From Physcomitrium patens (Eukaryota; Streptophyta; Bryopsida; Funariales; Funariaceae): a stretch of DNA of 64,000 nucleotides. Position numbers and translations under genes: made by a program. The DNA is taken from contig NC_037271.1 of the NCBI RefSeq assembly GCF_000002425.4, positions 8,917,272-8,981,271 of the forward strand. The letters are read 5' to 3'. Shown one piece after another: positions 46,222-58,480 of the stretch. Within the stretch, counting starts at the first letter, position 1, and each line of letters opens with the position of its first letter. Below the pieces are notes generated by a model. That model made no database searches, was not told the DNA's origin, and worked only from the letters and a program-made list of their open reading frames with translations.

Positions 46222-47022
46222 TAAGAAAAGACTCTAGAATGGATGTTAAAGATATGATTTTGAATAGGTTTGGATTATAATATTTGAGCCTTTATATGCT
46301 TCTGTGAGTCATGTCAACATAATAAAGCATACAACATAAAGTCTCTTGGACTATTCTAGTCAATTTTGCTACATACGACACATTGGAAGTAAGAGACTAT
46401 AGATCTCATTATGTGTTTGCCGCAGACATGTCATAATCATATCACAATTATCATCTTTGTGAATGAACTCTTGAAGCAACTTCACTTGACTGTGGTGCAC
46501 TTGAATATTGATGGTCCAATGCTTGCACAAGTCTTCTTTGATACTATCTTTTGTCACTATGGATTACCTTGTGTCATTGTTTTAGATCGAGATCCATGCT
46601 TCACAAAAAGTTTTTGGCAAACCTTATTCAAGCTACTAGACATACAACTTGCCATATCTATTGACTTCTATCTCCAAACAAATAGACAAACAAAGTATGT
46701 AAATCAGACCTTGACAGATATACTACACGCATTTATGGTGGTTTATCTTAATAATTGGAATAAATACTTGATATCCTTGGAGTTTGCTTATAATGATAGT
46801 ATTCAAGTAAGTATCAGTCATTTACCATTTTTCTTTAATAACAATCAGTATCTGATTATGCCAATAATTCTCTATTGTCCTATCAACACCAACAACTTAA
46901 CAATAGAGGAATTTATAAAATGGCTTACAATGGCATTACAAAGAGCATGGCATTGCCTCCTTACTACACTGAATCGACAAAAGCAATATGTGGATAACCA
47001 TTGGCAATACAAGACCTTCTGA
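46222..47022 (+). pseudogene. Element E integrase, right copy
   Basis: The frame at 46,411-47,022 is identical over 203 codons to the left copy and shares the lysine in place of the catalytic glutamate. The stretch 47,023-47,486 to the LTR has no gene. Confidence 0.88.
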
Positions 47023-47486
47023 GAGGGTGATCAAGTATTACTTTCTAATACCAACTTACCACTTGCTACAACAACTTAAATCTGTAAATTAATACTTTCG
47101 TGGCTTGGACCTTTCTACATTTCTACATTGATTTTTGATGTTGCATATTGCCTTGAGCTTCTACCACATATTCGGATTCATTTAGTCTTTCATATTTTAC
47201 AACTGAAGGAATTTTATACTAAGCTTAAGCGCTTTTTGGAAATGACACCAACTACTACTACCACCACTAGTTATAGTTGATGACCAATAAGAATATGAAG
47301 CAGACAATATTTTGGAACATTGCTACCTTTGTCATAGCAATCAATGTCTACAACTTCAATACAAAGTTCTTTGGAAAGGTTATCTCATCTACGATGTAGT
47401 ATAAAAACCTATACAAAACCTCATCTATTGCCAAGAAACAATTTGGAGATACCATCAGGAGCAAAACAAGGATGTTTTACATTAGT

Positions 47487-48086
47487 GGAGGGAGATTAAC
47501 TATAATAAGATATAGATAAGATATTTGTATTAATGATACATAAGGATAGATAGTTAGAACCATATTTGAGAAGTTATGGAAGTTTCTAAAATTGAGGTTA
47601 GCTTAGTGGACTAGATAGGAACCATCATGGAACATTTTAGAAAGAGTTTAAGGCGGTTATCTAGGTGGGATCTATCATGAAACCTTCTAGAAAAGGCTTA
47701 GGGCAGTTATCTAAGTAAGGCCCACCATAGAACCTTCTAGAAGGAGTTTAAGGTAGTTATCTAAGTGGGGTCTATCATCTAAGAACATTTAGAAAGTCCA
47801 CGGTAGTAGAACAAAGTATAAATAGGACTAGTCGGGGCCTTTTGAGGCATCTGGTCAACTATAGCTTTGGACTCTTTTTCTTAATACAATTGGATTTTGT
47901 ATCTTTTTTTTTTGTGCTATTATGTTCTGTTCGAATCCTGGTTGCTTAGTTTTATCTTTTGTGTTCCATTCTATTTAGTTTTGTTTAGCTTTATTCTAGT
48001 CTTATTTGTCATACCTTGTGATGAGGTTTTATGTTGCTGTGGATTAGAAGGATCCTGGATACTTGAGATAGACCGGTCCTATTTCA
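47487..48086 (+). repeat. Element E 3' LTR, right copy, uninterrupted
   Basis: This is about 600 bases. Reading in the sense direction, a three-unit heat-shock element GAACCTTCTAGAA lies at 47,730-47,742, then a TATA-like TATAAATA at 47,817-47,824, ending CCTATTTCA at 48,086. The single GGTGG-equivalent site (CCACC at 47,722-47,726) marks where F inserted in the other arm. The preceding AGTGGAGGGAGA near 47,480 is the probable polypurine tract. Confidence 0.85.
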
Positions 48087-48623
48087 ATTGGAGGCTATTA
48101 TTAAGTTTAGAGATCTAGGTTGTTTTTTTTGTATAATTGAGAATTAATATTGAAATACATAGTATCTATTTCTTTGAAAAACCTCTAGAATATTTCTAAA
48201 GAGTTTTTAATTCTATAATATAAGACATAAATGTTGTATTTTTGGAAGTTTGAAGTAATCTTTAGCATTTTTATCTTCTACTTACGTGCACCAAATCCTA
48301 GCACAAATTCTTTGTTCTTCTAGTTGCTATTCTTTTAATTAATTTACTTAAGTTTAATTTGTCCTATAATAGCTTTATGCATTGAAGTCTTGAGAGTTAG
48401 CATGTAGCTAAGAATAACAAGATATAATTAACCTTTAAATTCAATTTTTGTCCCAATTTCAAGAAGGCTTGATCTTTTCAAAAAAAAAATATATATATAT
48501 ATATATAATTTTCCAAAAATTTTCCTTTTATAAATAAGCAAACATTGTTTTATTTTGTTTTGGTTTTGTTTTTTTTTAAACTAAATTTCTTTGATGCATT
48601 GAAGCATTTGGGGGTTTTCTATT

Positions 48624-48667
<44 letters not shown>

Positions 48668-48950
48668 ATCTTACTGGTTGAATGTCTTGGTTTAGATTTT
48701 TGAAGTTGAAAAGTACACTTAATGTGAATTGCTTCATTTCTAATTTTTGTCATAAGCATAGATTTTTACAATACTAATAAAAACATGTTGGGAATGATTC
48801 AAAGAGCTCTATTCTGCACAGGCAAATCAACATCATTAAGCAAATGTTTAATTTCCAGAGAAAAAAGCACATATATTCTTCCCTGCCACACCACTGGGAT
48901 AATTTACTTAACAAGGAACAAGTTCAAGAGTAAAGAATCTATTATCAAGC
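48087..48950. other. AT-rich spacer, right arm
   Basis: Mirror of 22,076-22,937. No gene is seen. It contains an A run of about 36 at 48,629-48,664 and a TA repeat at 48,489-48,506. The homopolymer surroundings differ from the left arm more than the rest of the arms do. Confidence 0.6.
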
Positions 48951-49927
48951 NNNNNNNNNNNNNNNNNNNNNNNNNNNNNNNNNNNNNNNNNNNNNNNNNN
49001 NNNNNNNNNNNNNNNNNNNNNNNNNNNNNNNNNNNNNNNNNNNNNNNNNNNNNNNNNNNNNNNNNNNNNNNNNNNNNNNNNNNNNNNNNNNNNNNNNNNN
49101 NNNNNNNNNNNNNNNNNNNNNNNNNNNNNNNNNNNNNNNNNNNNNNNNNNNNNNNNNNNNNNNNNNNNNNNNNNNNNNNNNNNNNNNNNNNNNNNNNNNN
49201 NNNNNNNNNNNNNNNNNNNNNNNNNNNNNNNNNNNNNNNNNNNNNNNNNNNNNNNNNNNNNNNNNNNNNNNNNNNNNNNNNNNNNNNNNNNNNNNNNNNN
49301 NNNNNNNNNNNNNNNNNNNNNNNNNNNNNNNNNNNNNNNNNNNNNNNNNNNNNNNNNNNNNNNNNNNNNNNNNNNNNNNNNNNNNNNNNNNNNNNNNNNN
49401 NNNNNNNNNNNNNNNNNNNNNNNNNNNNNNNNNNNNNNNNNNNNNNNNNNNNNNNNNNNNNNNNNNNNNNNNNNNNNNNNNNNNNNNNNNNNNNNNNNNN
49501 NNNNNNNNNNNNNNNNNNNNNNNNNNNNNNNNNNNNNNNNNNNNNNNNNNNNNNNNNNNNNNNNNNNNNNNNNNNNNNNNNNNNNNNNNNNNNNNNNNNN
49601 NNNNNNNNNNNNNNNNNNNNNNNNNNNNNNNNNNNNNNNNNNNNNNNNNNNNNNNNNNNNNNNNNNNNNNNNNNNNNNNNNNNNNNNNNNNNNNNNNNNN
49701 NNNNNNNNNNNNNNNNNNNNNNNNNNNNNNNNNNNNNNNNNNNNNNNNNNNNNNNNNNNNNNNNNNNNNNNNNNNNNNNNNNNNNNNNNNNNNNNNNNNN
49801 NNNNNNNNNNNNNNNNNNNNNNNNNNNNNNNNNNNNNNNNNNNNNNNNNNNNNNNNNNNNNNNNNNNNNNNNNNNNNNNNNNNNNNNNNNNNNNNNNNNN
49901 NNNNNNNNNNNNNNNNNNNNNNNNNNN
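48951..49927. other. Assembly gap of 977 N
   Basis: The flanks align to left-arm positions 22,076 and 19,800, so 2,275 bases are expected by symmetry. The missing part would hold the end of SAHH and the whole CHS pseudogene. Confidence 0.95.
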
Positions 49928-51437
49928 CTTCACCCCGGGATACGTCTCCAGCCCCTCCATGTCGATCTCGTTGTCGAAGTGCCCAATGTTGCACACGATG
50001 GCGTTGTTCTTCATCTTCCTCATGTCGCTCACCATGATGATGTCCTTGTTACCCGTCGTCGTGCAGAAGATGTCGGCGTACTCCACGCAGTCCTCCAACC
50101 TCAGCACCTGGTACCCCTCCATGAGGGCCTGCAGAGCGCAGATGGGATCGATCTCCGTCACGATCACACGCGCTCCCGCGGCCTTCATGGCGCTCGCGCA
50201 TCCCTTCCCGACATCACCGTAACCGAAGATCACAGCAACCTTCCCGGCGATCATCACATCCGTCGCCCTCATCAGCCCGTCGGGCAGCGAGTGCCGGCAA
50301 CCGTACAGATTGTCGAACTGCACAGCGACCCAAACGTCAGCACCCGACACCACACACTCCCCCTCCCTCCTACCGTTCCACGGCCCCCCCACCCCCCACA
50401 CACGCGTCCACAACAACACTTACGGAATCTGCCACCCACGGGTCACATTACCTTGCTCTTCGTCACAGAGTCGTTCACATTGATGGCAGGGAACAACAGG
50501 CTTCCGTTGTCCATCATCTGGTACAGCCGCTTCACTCCCGTCGTCGTCTCCTCCGACACACCCACCAACCTTTCCGCCATCTTGTGGTACTTGTTGGGGT
50601 TCTCCTTCATGCCGTCCCTGCGCAAACAGGAGCCACCGTCTCAGCACAACCAACGCCGCCGCCACCAACGACAACCGCCCCCGGATTCCTCCCCCATCTC
50701 CACCAAAACCCCGCACGGCCTACCATCCACTCCTTCAACGCGGCCGGGGCCGATGCCAGATATCGGCCCACGCCCCGCCCCACCATCACTAAACCCCCTC
50801 GCAAACCCCCCGACAACCACCCACAAATAATAAAATAAAAAAACCCCACCACTCACCCCACCGCACCACATCCCATTCCATCCCTCGCTCACCTCAAGAT
50901 TGTCAACACGATCTTGAACTCGGCGTTCGTCGTCGACTCGGGGTCGGGCAGCGTGCCATCCTTCGCGTACACATCCTCGGCCTTCACACCCTCGTGAATC
51001 AACAATGTCGCGTCACCGCCGTCATCCACGATCAGATCTGGGCCTCCGTCCGGACCCCAGTCCAAAGCCCTCTCCGTGCACCACCAATACTCCTGCAGTG
51101 TCTCCCCCTTCCATGCGAACACCGCCGCGCTGTCGCGTGCGATAGCGGCGGCAGCGTGGTCCTGGGTAGAAAAGATGTTGCAAGAGCACCATCTCACCTC
51201 CGCGCCCAGAGCCGTCAATGTCTCGATGAGCACCGCAGTCTGGATGGTCATGTGCAGGGACCCCGTGATCTTGGCGCCCTTGAATGGCTGCGCGGCTCCG
51301 AACTCCGTGCGACACGACATGAGCCCGGGCATCTCAACCTCCGCAAGATCCAGCTCCAGACGCCCGAAGTCGGCCTGGGACATGTCCCGCACCTTGTACT
51401 CGCGCCCGGAGGCGGTCTTCTCCACGGACAGCTCCAT
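49928..51437 (-). CDS. SAHH: S-adenosylhomocysteine hydrolase, right copy, 3' end lost in gap
   Basis: This is the twin of the left SAHH. Exon 1 is 51,437-50,893, exon 2 is 50,617-50,452, and exon 3 starts at 50,317 and is cut by the gap at 49,928. Visible coding covers residues 1-367 of 485, including [11 protein letters not shown] and the NAD loop GYGDVGKG. Every visible codon and both introns match the left copy. The upstream region and TATA box are also kept, so both genes could be expressed if the assembly is right. Integrity of the last 118 codons cannot be judged. Confidence 0.93.
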
Positions 51438-51611
51438 ATCTGCAAATGGGCGAGGCACCAACAGCACAACCTCCTTCCTCAACGCAACCCGAAGAGAGGG
51501 CAACGAAACTGCTGCTGCGGATGCCGCAACCCAACCGTGCAGAAATGGGTAGAACGAAAGGGAGCAAGAGACAGAGGAGGGCACGGAGCAAATGGTGGTC
51601 CTCGAGGACTT

Positions 51612-51617
51612 CTTATA
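51612..51617 (-). promoter_or_regulatory. TATA box of the right SAHH
   Basis: The same TATAAG as at 18,111-18,116, on the minus strand, in identical context. Confidence 0.68.
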
Positions 51618-54083
51618 AAGTCCCACATATGCGTTCACACTGTTGGTGGCACCTGACTCCCACGCTCACTCGCACGCGGCATCTCCCCCCGGGCCCTAGA
51701 TTTATGCTCAGATCTGCTTGTCATGCTCATCATCGCCTCCTTGCTTCAATTATTCGCCAAATGGGACTGCCCACATGACACCTTGGATTTTACTGCGCCA
51801 CCCGAGCTTTGCGGATGCCTCTGCCCTGCCTGATATTTTTCTCGAACCCCCCAAGCCCGAACGCCGTCCTACCCCAGCCTCACCAAAGGCCCCCTCTACT
51901 AATCTAATCTAATGCACCCTCTGCAATGGGACTGTGGGTGCCAAGGTTTGTTTTGTGGCTTCATTTCTGTTCGCCTCTCAGTTCCTGCGCTTCTTCTCAC
52001 TTCCTGTCGTCCACCCACCGCTTGCAACCCATGCTCCAACCTCCTCCTCGCGGGTGGATATGAGACGTTGAATTTTGCGCTTGAATTGTAGCAAGTATAA
52101 TTGTGGCGAGTTGTTTTGAAGTTACAAATGCAGGAACAACAAAGAACTGCCACCTCTTGTGGGTCCAACATGGACGGCAGTGTTGCGATGAATCATCTAC
52201 CAAAGAACTTGACTACATCATATTATATATTGTATGTTTTTATTCGAATAGTACACTTCAGCCGATGGTGGACTTGCGTCTGGAATCGTTATTTTGTTTT
52301 ATTCGATCTTTTTGCCCCAAATCATAAATTAAATGAACCCTTCTTCTTTTTTTTCGCATCGGTCTACAAATCGGCACGAGATTCTCAGCATAAAAATTTG
52401 TACATACATGCTAAACTCAAATGGCTGCCCACATGGCACAAAAGCTGTGCAAAACTTGGTGATGGAGATTTTAATCTAGTGGCTCGTTCGTGGGACACAC
52501 CCACAGGGATCAATTTCGTATCAGATGGATGTGCTGACATGCTGGCCTTCGGCTGGGCCTAAGGCTTGATGACTCACGTGTTTCGGTTGAGAGTTATGAA
52601 GCATCCGGAAATTGTTTGTTTGTCCTTACAGCGTGCAAAAACGCCCCAAGAGTGTGTACCGTGCGCTCAGGGTGCAAGGACGTCAGGTCCAGATTTTGCT
52701 CGGGGTCTTGCTGGTGACTTATCGAGATGCGAGCAATAATAGAGTCAGGTGAGATTTCTATTAACGTCAAGCCCGACATTCCGGACGCCGTAGGCTGGTG
52801 TTGCCATCCCCAAATTGCCAGAATCCGAGTGTCGTCACCGCTATCACGGGTACAAACGCTGACCGTTGAGAAGACCGGACGATCGGAGGCGAGGTTCGAC
52901 TCACGGAAAGATCATCACCAACGCCGACGGCGACGATGTTGCATCGTGCGCACGAGACCCTCCCCGTGCGATCTCCGCGCTCCGATCCCAGGTGCCCTTT
53001 GCTTGTTCGACACTGCATCCGGGCCGGACCTCCAGAGAGGGCGGGTGCCGAGAGCTGGCACCACCCCGGAATGGCGATGATGCGAGCCCATTTCTCAGCT
53101 GGGCGAGGTTGTACACACTGCGTTCGCAAAACGGGAAGCGTCGGTGGCGGCCCTCGCATCGTGGCCGACGCAACGACCGTGGAGCGTCACGCGCTGTCGG
53201 GTGCCTAGTTCATACCAGGGGCAGTGCCCACTGAGGACGGGGTACCCCTTGGTCATGCCATTGTCACTTAGCCATGAGAAGGACCATAAATTGCCTTGAA
53301 ATCTTCATTCGTCGTGGACCTTATTGTTGTTGATGTATGAAGTTGTTGGAAGAATGGAGGAGGAAATCGGAAATGGGAATTGGGTACTGGCATGAATTCG
53401 ATTACAGAAGGATTTGTTGAATCAATGTTGTAGCATGATATTGTGTGACTATTGCAGTTAGTGCTGTGAAATTTGCATCAGAATTGGAAGCTTTGCATCA
53501 GAATTGGAAGCCTTGACTGCATGTTGTCGAACATATTTAGGCTCTAAATTGACTGTGGCCGTGGTGATAGGATCGTGCCTTTAGCCTCTTGGAGGAGTGT
53601 ATGGCGTCTGAGAGCTTAGCAATGACGATTCGGTTGTTTGAAATGTTCGGATAATAGCGGGATGTTATTTGTCTTGTCGTCGTCATCGTTGTCGTCGCTG
53701 AAAGCTTGAGGTAAGTCATGCATGGGGCCATCACTCGATCTTGCACATTCTTCCCGTACATTGATGCTCTTTCTGTTGCGCCTGTTTTTTTGTTCGTTTG
53801 CAGTTTTGATTATTGTCCACGCTCTCCCATTTGTTGCTGGATGATTATGGCATTTGTGTTTGTTCATAGATTGGGTCATGCATGGATGCGCACACCATGC
53901 CAATTTTTCGCTATGTTTGTGTAGTCTTTGTTGCACTGCCCTGTGTAATTTGGACTTTGAGCTCTGCAATGGGAACATTCTTTGGGTATGGATCCCTTTG
54001 TAACAGTTTATGCTCTTAATTTTATGCCGACTGGTCACCTAGATTCCCTTGTGGTACCAAGTCAATCCAATGGATTTTGTTTT
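51618..54083. other. SAHH upstream region, right arm
   Basis: Mirror of 15,665-18,110, including the GC-rich island (about 52,618-53,248). No gene is recognised. It is 20 bases longer than the left because of a tandem duplication. Confidence 0.6.
53472..53511. repeat. 20-bp tandem duplication present only in the right arm
   Basis: TTTGCATCAGAATTGGAAGC occurs twice in a row (53,472-53,491 and 53,492-53,511). The left arm has it once near 16,227-16,250. It shifts the arm coordinate sum from 69,748 to 69,728. Confidence 0.95.
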
Positions 54084-54357
54084 TGTTGAGATCATTAAAT
54101 GTAGCCTGCGCTCTCCATAATATTTACTGTAGACTACAATAAATACCAAAGCTATAATATTTAGAGTCTAGTGGAGAAGTACTATTTATCTTCTCCTCTT
54201 TTTTCTTCTTGTATACGAGACACAACCAGATGAACAGATTTTTATGTGTGAAGCTCTCTCTCCTTAAAAACCCTCTTGTGTGTATGACTTACTACTACTC
54301 TTGTGTGTGTGTATATGACTTACTATTACTCTTGTGTCTTTCTAAACATTCTCAACA
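54084..54357 (+). repeat. 5' LTR of copia element D, right copy
   Basis: TGTTGAGA to TTCTCAACA, 274 bases, the mirror of 15,391-15,664. The likely primer site CGTTATCAGCACG follows. Confidence 0.75.
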
Positions 54358-54825
54358 CGTTATCAGCACGACTCTCTTCTATACACTATTACAATTTTTT
54401 GCTCTAGTCTTTGATTCTTCAAACCTATTGCTACCCTTGCTCAGTGTCTATCTCATGATCTTGTTCTTCTTGTTGGCCCCTCACATATTAGCTGCTTGCT
54501 TAGAGCACTTGTTCCACTCTTTGCCCTGCTTGCTTAAAATACTTGATCTAGTCCAACTCCACTCCAACTTGCTCCCTTCTCCTCGCTGTGCCTTGCGCTT
54601 GCCACTGAACAGCTGCCAAACAGCTATTGAGTTGCCGTCAAATCCGCCACTATCGCCGCTGCCACCCTGTCACCGCAAATGTTGTCGCCTGCAGCCGTCG
54701 CTGCCTTAACGCCGCTGCCGCTGTCCGTTGCCACCCGCCGTTGCCACCTTGTCGCCCTATTGCTGCCATCCTACCGCTGCCTACTACTGCCATCTTATTG
54801 ATGTTCTGCTGCTTTAATCTACAAT

Positions 54826-54856
<31 letters not shown>

Positions 54857-54974
54857 TTATATATTTTTATTTTTTCAAGTTCAAGTTTATCATTTTATTT
54901 GACTTTATATTTTAAGGTACGTTTTACTCAACTTTTCTACTTGATCTTGTATTTTCTTTATAGATTTATTTATA

Positions 54975-56053
54975 ATGAGTGCTTCAACATCTTCAATTGC
55001 TTCTACTATGGTTCCAACTATTACCAGTGCATCCCAACATTTTTCAAGCTCTTTTATTTCCACCATTGACTGTGGATGGAAACAATTATCTATTATGGGC
55101 AAAAATGACAAAAGTAAATTTATTTGCAGAACAACTCTCGGATGCCATTATGTTTGAAGAATCTCCTACAATAAGTATTTTTATACCTCCTACTATTTGT
55201 TGGAAAGCACTTCTTTTCCTTCGTCATCATCTTGTACCTGCATTACAACATCAATATTTGGAAATGGAAGATCCTACAAAACTTTGGAAGAATCTTAAAT
55301 CTAAGTTTGATCATCAAAAGACCATTTTTCTTCCACGTGCATGTCATAATTGGACACATTTACGTGTCTTGGATTTTCCAAATTTAAATGCTTTCAATAG
55401 TGAAATGTATAGTATTGTCTCACAATTACGATTATGTTGATAAAGCATTTTTAAAGAAGAAATGATTGAGAAAACTCTCTCTACATTTCCTCCTGTAACT
55501 GTTGTGCTTACACAACAATACAAGAACATGGAATTTCAGAGTCATTTTGATCTCATATCATATCTACTTCTTGTGAAGAAGCAAAATGAGCTACTCTTGC
55601 ACAATGCGGAAGCTCGTCCTATTGGAACTATAGTTCCAAAATCTCATGCACTTAATATTTCAAAGTCTAAGAAGAAATTATATAAACATGGGAAATGTGC
55701 TCATAAGTATCAAGGTAGTCATAGTCAAGACCATTTCTACCCATATGGAAAGAATAAACATTCTACTATTAATTATAGTAAAAAACAAAAATCAGAGATG
55801 CGTTCTTGCCATAAGTGTGGAATGATTGGACATTTAGTACATGCGTGCTGTAGTTCAAAATATTTTATTAAAATGTTCTAAAAAAATAAGAAATTGTGAG
55901 TTGAGGCTCATGAAGTTCATACCATGGATGCGTCCATGGATTCAATTGGTGTTGATGACTTAGAAGCTTATATGAATGATAGAACCTCTAACAATGAATC
56001 AAATGATGTGCTAATTGATTCTGCAACAACACATACTATCTTGCGAGATAGAC
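54975..56053 (+). pseudogene. Copia element D gag and protease start, right copy
   Basis: The same broken gag as at 13,700-14,775 (NNYLLWAKM, zinc knuckle CHKCGMIGHLVHAC) and the protease motif DSATTHTIL, ending at the insertion of element B at 56,054. The two copies are identical in the open frames. The leader 54,358-54,974 has an A run of about 27 and a GC-rich repetitive patch, with no gene. Confidence 0.87.
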
Positions 56054-58480
56054 TGTAGAATAAGTAGTTATTTTCAGAATGTAGATACCTAGTGTATAGT
56101 GTAAACAAGGATAGATAACTGCTGAAAAGGTGATTCAGTAAGTAGAATGGATGAATAGTTAGGAAAAGTAATTATCATCTATAGTATACGAGTTGGTATC
56201 TCGGGGTAGTATAAGGAGGATGGGAGAGGGGAAGAAAATGCTAGACTGCGATAGTACTGAGCCGGGGATAAGCTTGGTGCTAGCTCTTCTTCTTAGTTTT
56301 CTTGTTTCTTTTGTGTTAGCGTTGATTCTAGTGAAGAGAATCGATTTAATGAATTAATGTTTGATTTACAAAGTTGTTTATGGATCACTGTTTATCAATT
56401 GTTGTGAAAGATTGAGGACGTATGGAAGTTTTTAGTCACTGTTTATCACAAGGTTGTAAGTTTAGTGGAGAGGAATTGTAATCGAAGGAATTGTCTTGAT
56501 TAGATTCTGTGGATAGGAAGTTATTTGTTCCAAGGTTTGGGATATGCTTGTGTATTTGTGAATTACACAGGGTACTGAAATCGTTGTCGTGGATGTTATT
56601 GTATTGATATGAGAGAGTGGACAGTAGGAGGAAAAGTTAAGTGTTCTTCGATATGGTAAGTATTCAGCAATAGCGGTTAATTGCGTGATCCTAACAATTG
56701 GAGCTCATATACATGGTCATTCCCCATGTTCAAATCTCCCTATATGGGTTTATATTGGGAGGTTTCTTCCGAAATAAGTAAAACAAGCAATCACATTTTG
56801 GCGCCGCTGCCGGGGATTGGCAACATTATTGAGTGTTAGGAATTAACTGTCAAAGCAATAAAGGAGATTAGGAAGTAAACTCAGTAGAAATAATGAAAGA
56901 ATATGGTTATTAAGAATGAGAATTTAACAGCAAAGAGAATAAAGCAATCAAAAGAAAGAACAAAGCGATCGCAAGTAAGAAATTTGTTGCGTAATGAGCG
57001 AGATCACAAATTAAAAAAGAAGCATCGACAAAGTTGGATTAAGTCGTGGTTGCATGCCTGTCGACATATTTGATCGTACCCACAAGACGATCGACCTCTA
57101 ATATTTCAGAAATACATATCGTTAAAGAAATTACCAAGAGCACCGCGGGGAGTATTGCTAATAGTCCAACAAACCTCTCGAAGCCGTTAACGGAAAATGA
57201 GGAAGGCACAGAGGAATTAGGTATCCCATTAGGTATCTTCTCAATTGAAAATACGTCCGATCCTAATAAGATTGGTTCTGAAGATCGGCATAAATCACTT
57301 GCCAATAAAGACCAATTCAGAGTATATCAAAACGTGTTGTTTTCACCTCATATTCAACCAGTAAAATTATTTGGAGATAATAATAGTCAATCAGGAAGGC
57401 CTGGAAGTCTGAAAAAGACTTGTGCGGGAGATAGTTTTTATTTTAATAAGAAATTGAGCGAAACACCGGCATCTTTAATGACGTCCGGAAGACTAGCCGT
57501 TCCGATTGCAGTTCAAATGGGTGCAGTGGGTGATTGAACGACTAGCGTCGCGCCATTACCTACTTTTCAAGATTTGCCAGGTGCGGATCCAAATCAATAT
57601 TTGTCTCAATTCTTGACGGCATGTGTAGCCAATAATAGAAGAACAGAAGACATTTGGTTGAGATGGCTGCCAGCAACATTGAAAGACACAACGTTTGAGT
57701 GGTATAACCGCCAACCTATGGGACAATTTATCAATTGGGAGGCATTAAAAAATGCATTTTGAGCCCATTTTTGACCAATTGGTTTTGAAGAACATCTTAG
57801 AGAAAAATTAATGAACAGCAGAATGGTACCAGGGGAAGCAGTACAGTCATATTATGGTCATGTAGCAGATATACTTACAAAATGGCTAAATAATCAAATG
57901 TCGGAATCATTTGTGTTGTCCATATTGGTTAATGGACTACACCCACCAAAATTGAAAATGTTTGTAAAGGAGGTCCAATCAACCACCATTGCATCATCTC
58001 TTGAGCAAGCAAAAGTATGGAAGGAATGTCACTATGACCAGAATTTAACAGTTGGAGCCACGATGATTCCATCTCAAGGAGGTTAGCAAATGACAAATTG
58101 GAATGACGCATCGGGAAGTTATCTGGGAAGGAATGATTATGGTACAATTCCACACGGAATAGTGGATGTCATTCCATTATAAGCTATACCACCATCATCA
58201 TCACACCCGTATGCACCTTATTCCGCATATCAGAAACCAATACCTACAAAGAAATTGCCAAATGCATTGGTATCAAGGGATCCCAATGAGACATTGCTGT
58301 TAACATTGACGAAAAAAATGGATGAATTGGCTGTGAATCTAGCCAAGGATAAAGAAAAAAGGCATAAACCAACCAATATGCGTCCCAATGTCTGGTGTAG
58401 CAATTGTAAGGGGCAAGGTCATTTAGTAACAGAATGTCCTTCACCACCCCAAATGACTATATAATGTACCTTTTACGGGG
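56054..58480 (+). mobile_element. Element B, right-arm copy, cut by element C
   Basis: The 5' LTR is at 56,054-56,795 and the primer site TGGCGCCGCTGCCGGGGA at 56,799-56,816, followed by gag. It breaks off at 58,480 inside the gag zinc-knuckle region, exactly where the LTR of element C begins. The rest of B is expected beyond element C, outside the window. Confidence 0.9.
57046..58464 (+). pseudogene. Element B gag, right copy
   Basis: Pieces at 57,046-57,537, 57,574-57,762, 57,811-58,086 and 58,255-58,464 mirror the left gag. Small differences are seen: MPGADPNQ against MPSADPNQ, ILTKWLNNQ against ILQKWRNNQ, and KKMDELAV against KKMGELAV. A TAA not present in the left arm stops the frame at 58,464 just before the second knuckle. 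Confidence 0.85.

Larger units (their letters stand above)
42730..48086 (+). mobile_element. Element E, right-arm copy without F
   Basis: A partial 5' LTR (42,730-42,902) is followed by the primer site (42,904-42,915), interior, and a complete 3' LTR (47,487-48,086). It mirrors 22,938-34,502. The uninterrupted 3' LTR shows GGTGG only once at the place corresponding to F, which is the pre-insertion state. Confidence 0.92.
42730..58480. repeat. Right arm of the large inverted duplication
   Basis: Reverse complement of 11,268-34,502 without element F and with a 977-N gap. It begins inside the E LTR and ends where element C is inserted at 58,481. Differences from the left arm are rare single bases, a 20-bp tandem duplication, and a cluster in a low-complexity patch near 48,450-48,660. 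Confidence 0.95.

Noticed and set aside
48785..50830. Very long frames (681 and 503 codons) across 48,785-50,830
   Set aside because: They run through 977 N, which read as unknown codons. The only real gene there is the truncated SAHH on the minus strand.
11268..58480. Palindrome as a fold-back sequencing artefact of a single molecule
   Set aside because: Arm-specific insertions with a proper target duplication (F), an arm-specific 20-bp duplication and scattered base differences show two different molecules. Joining of two haplotypes in assembly remains possible and is noted in the findings.
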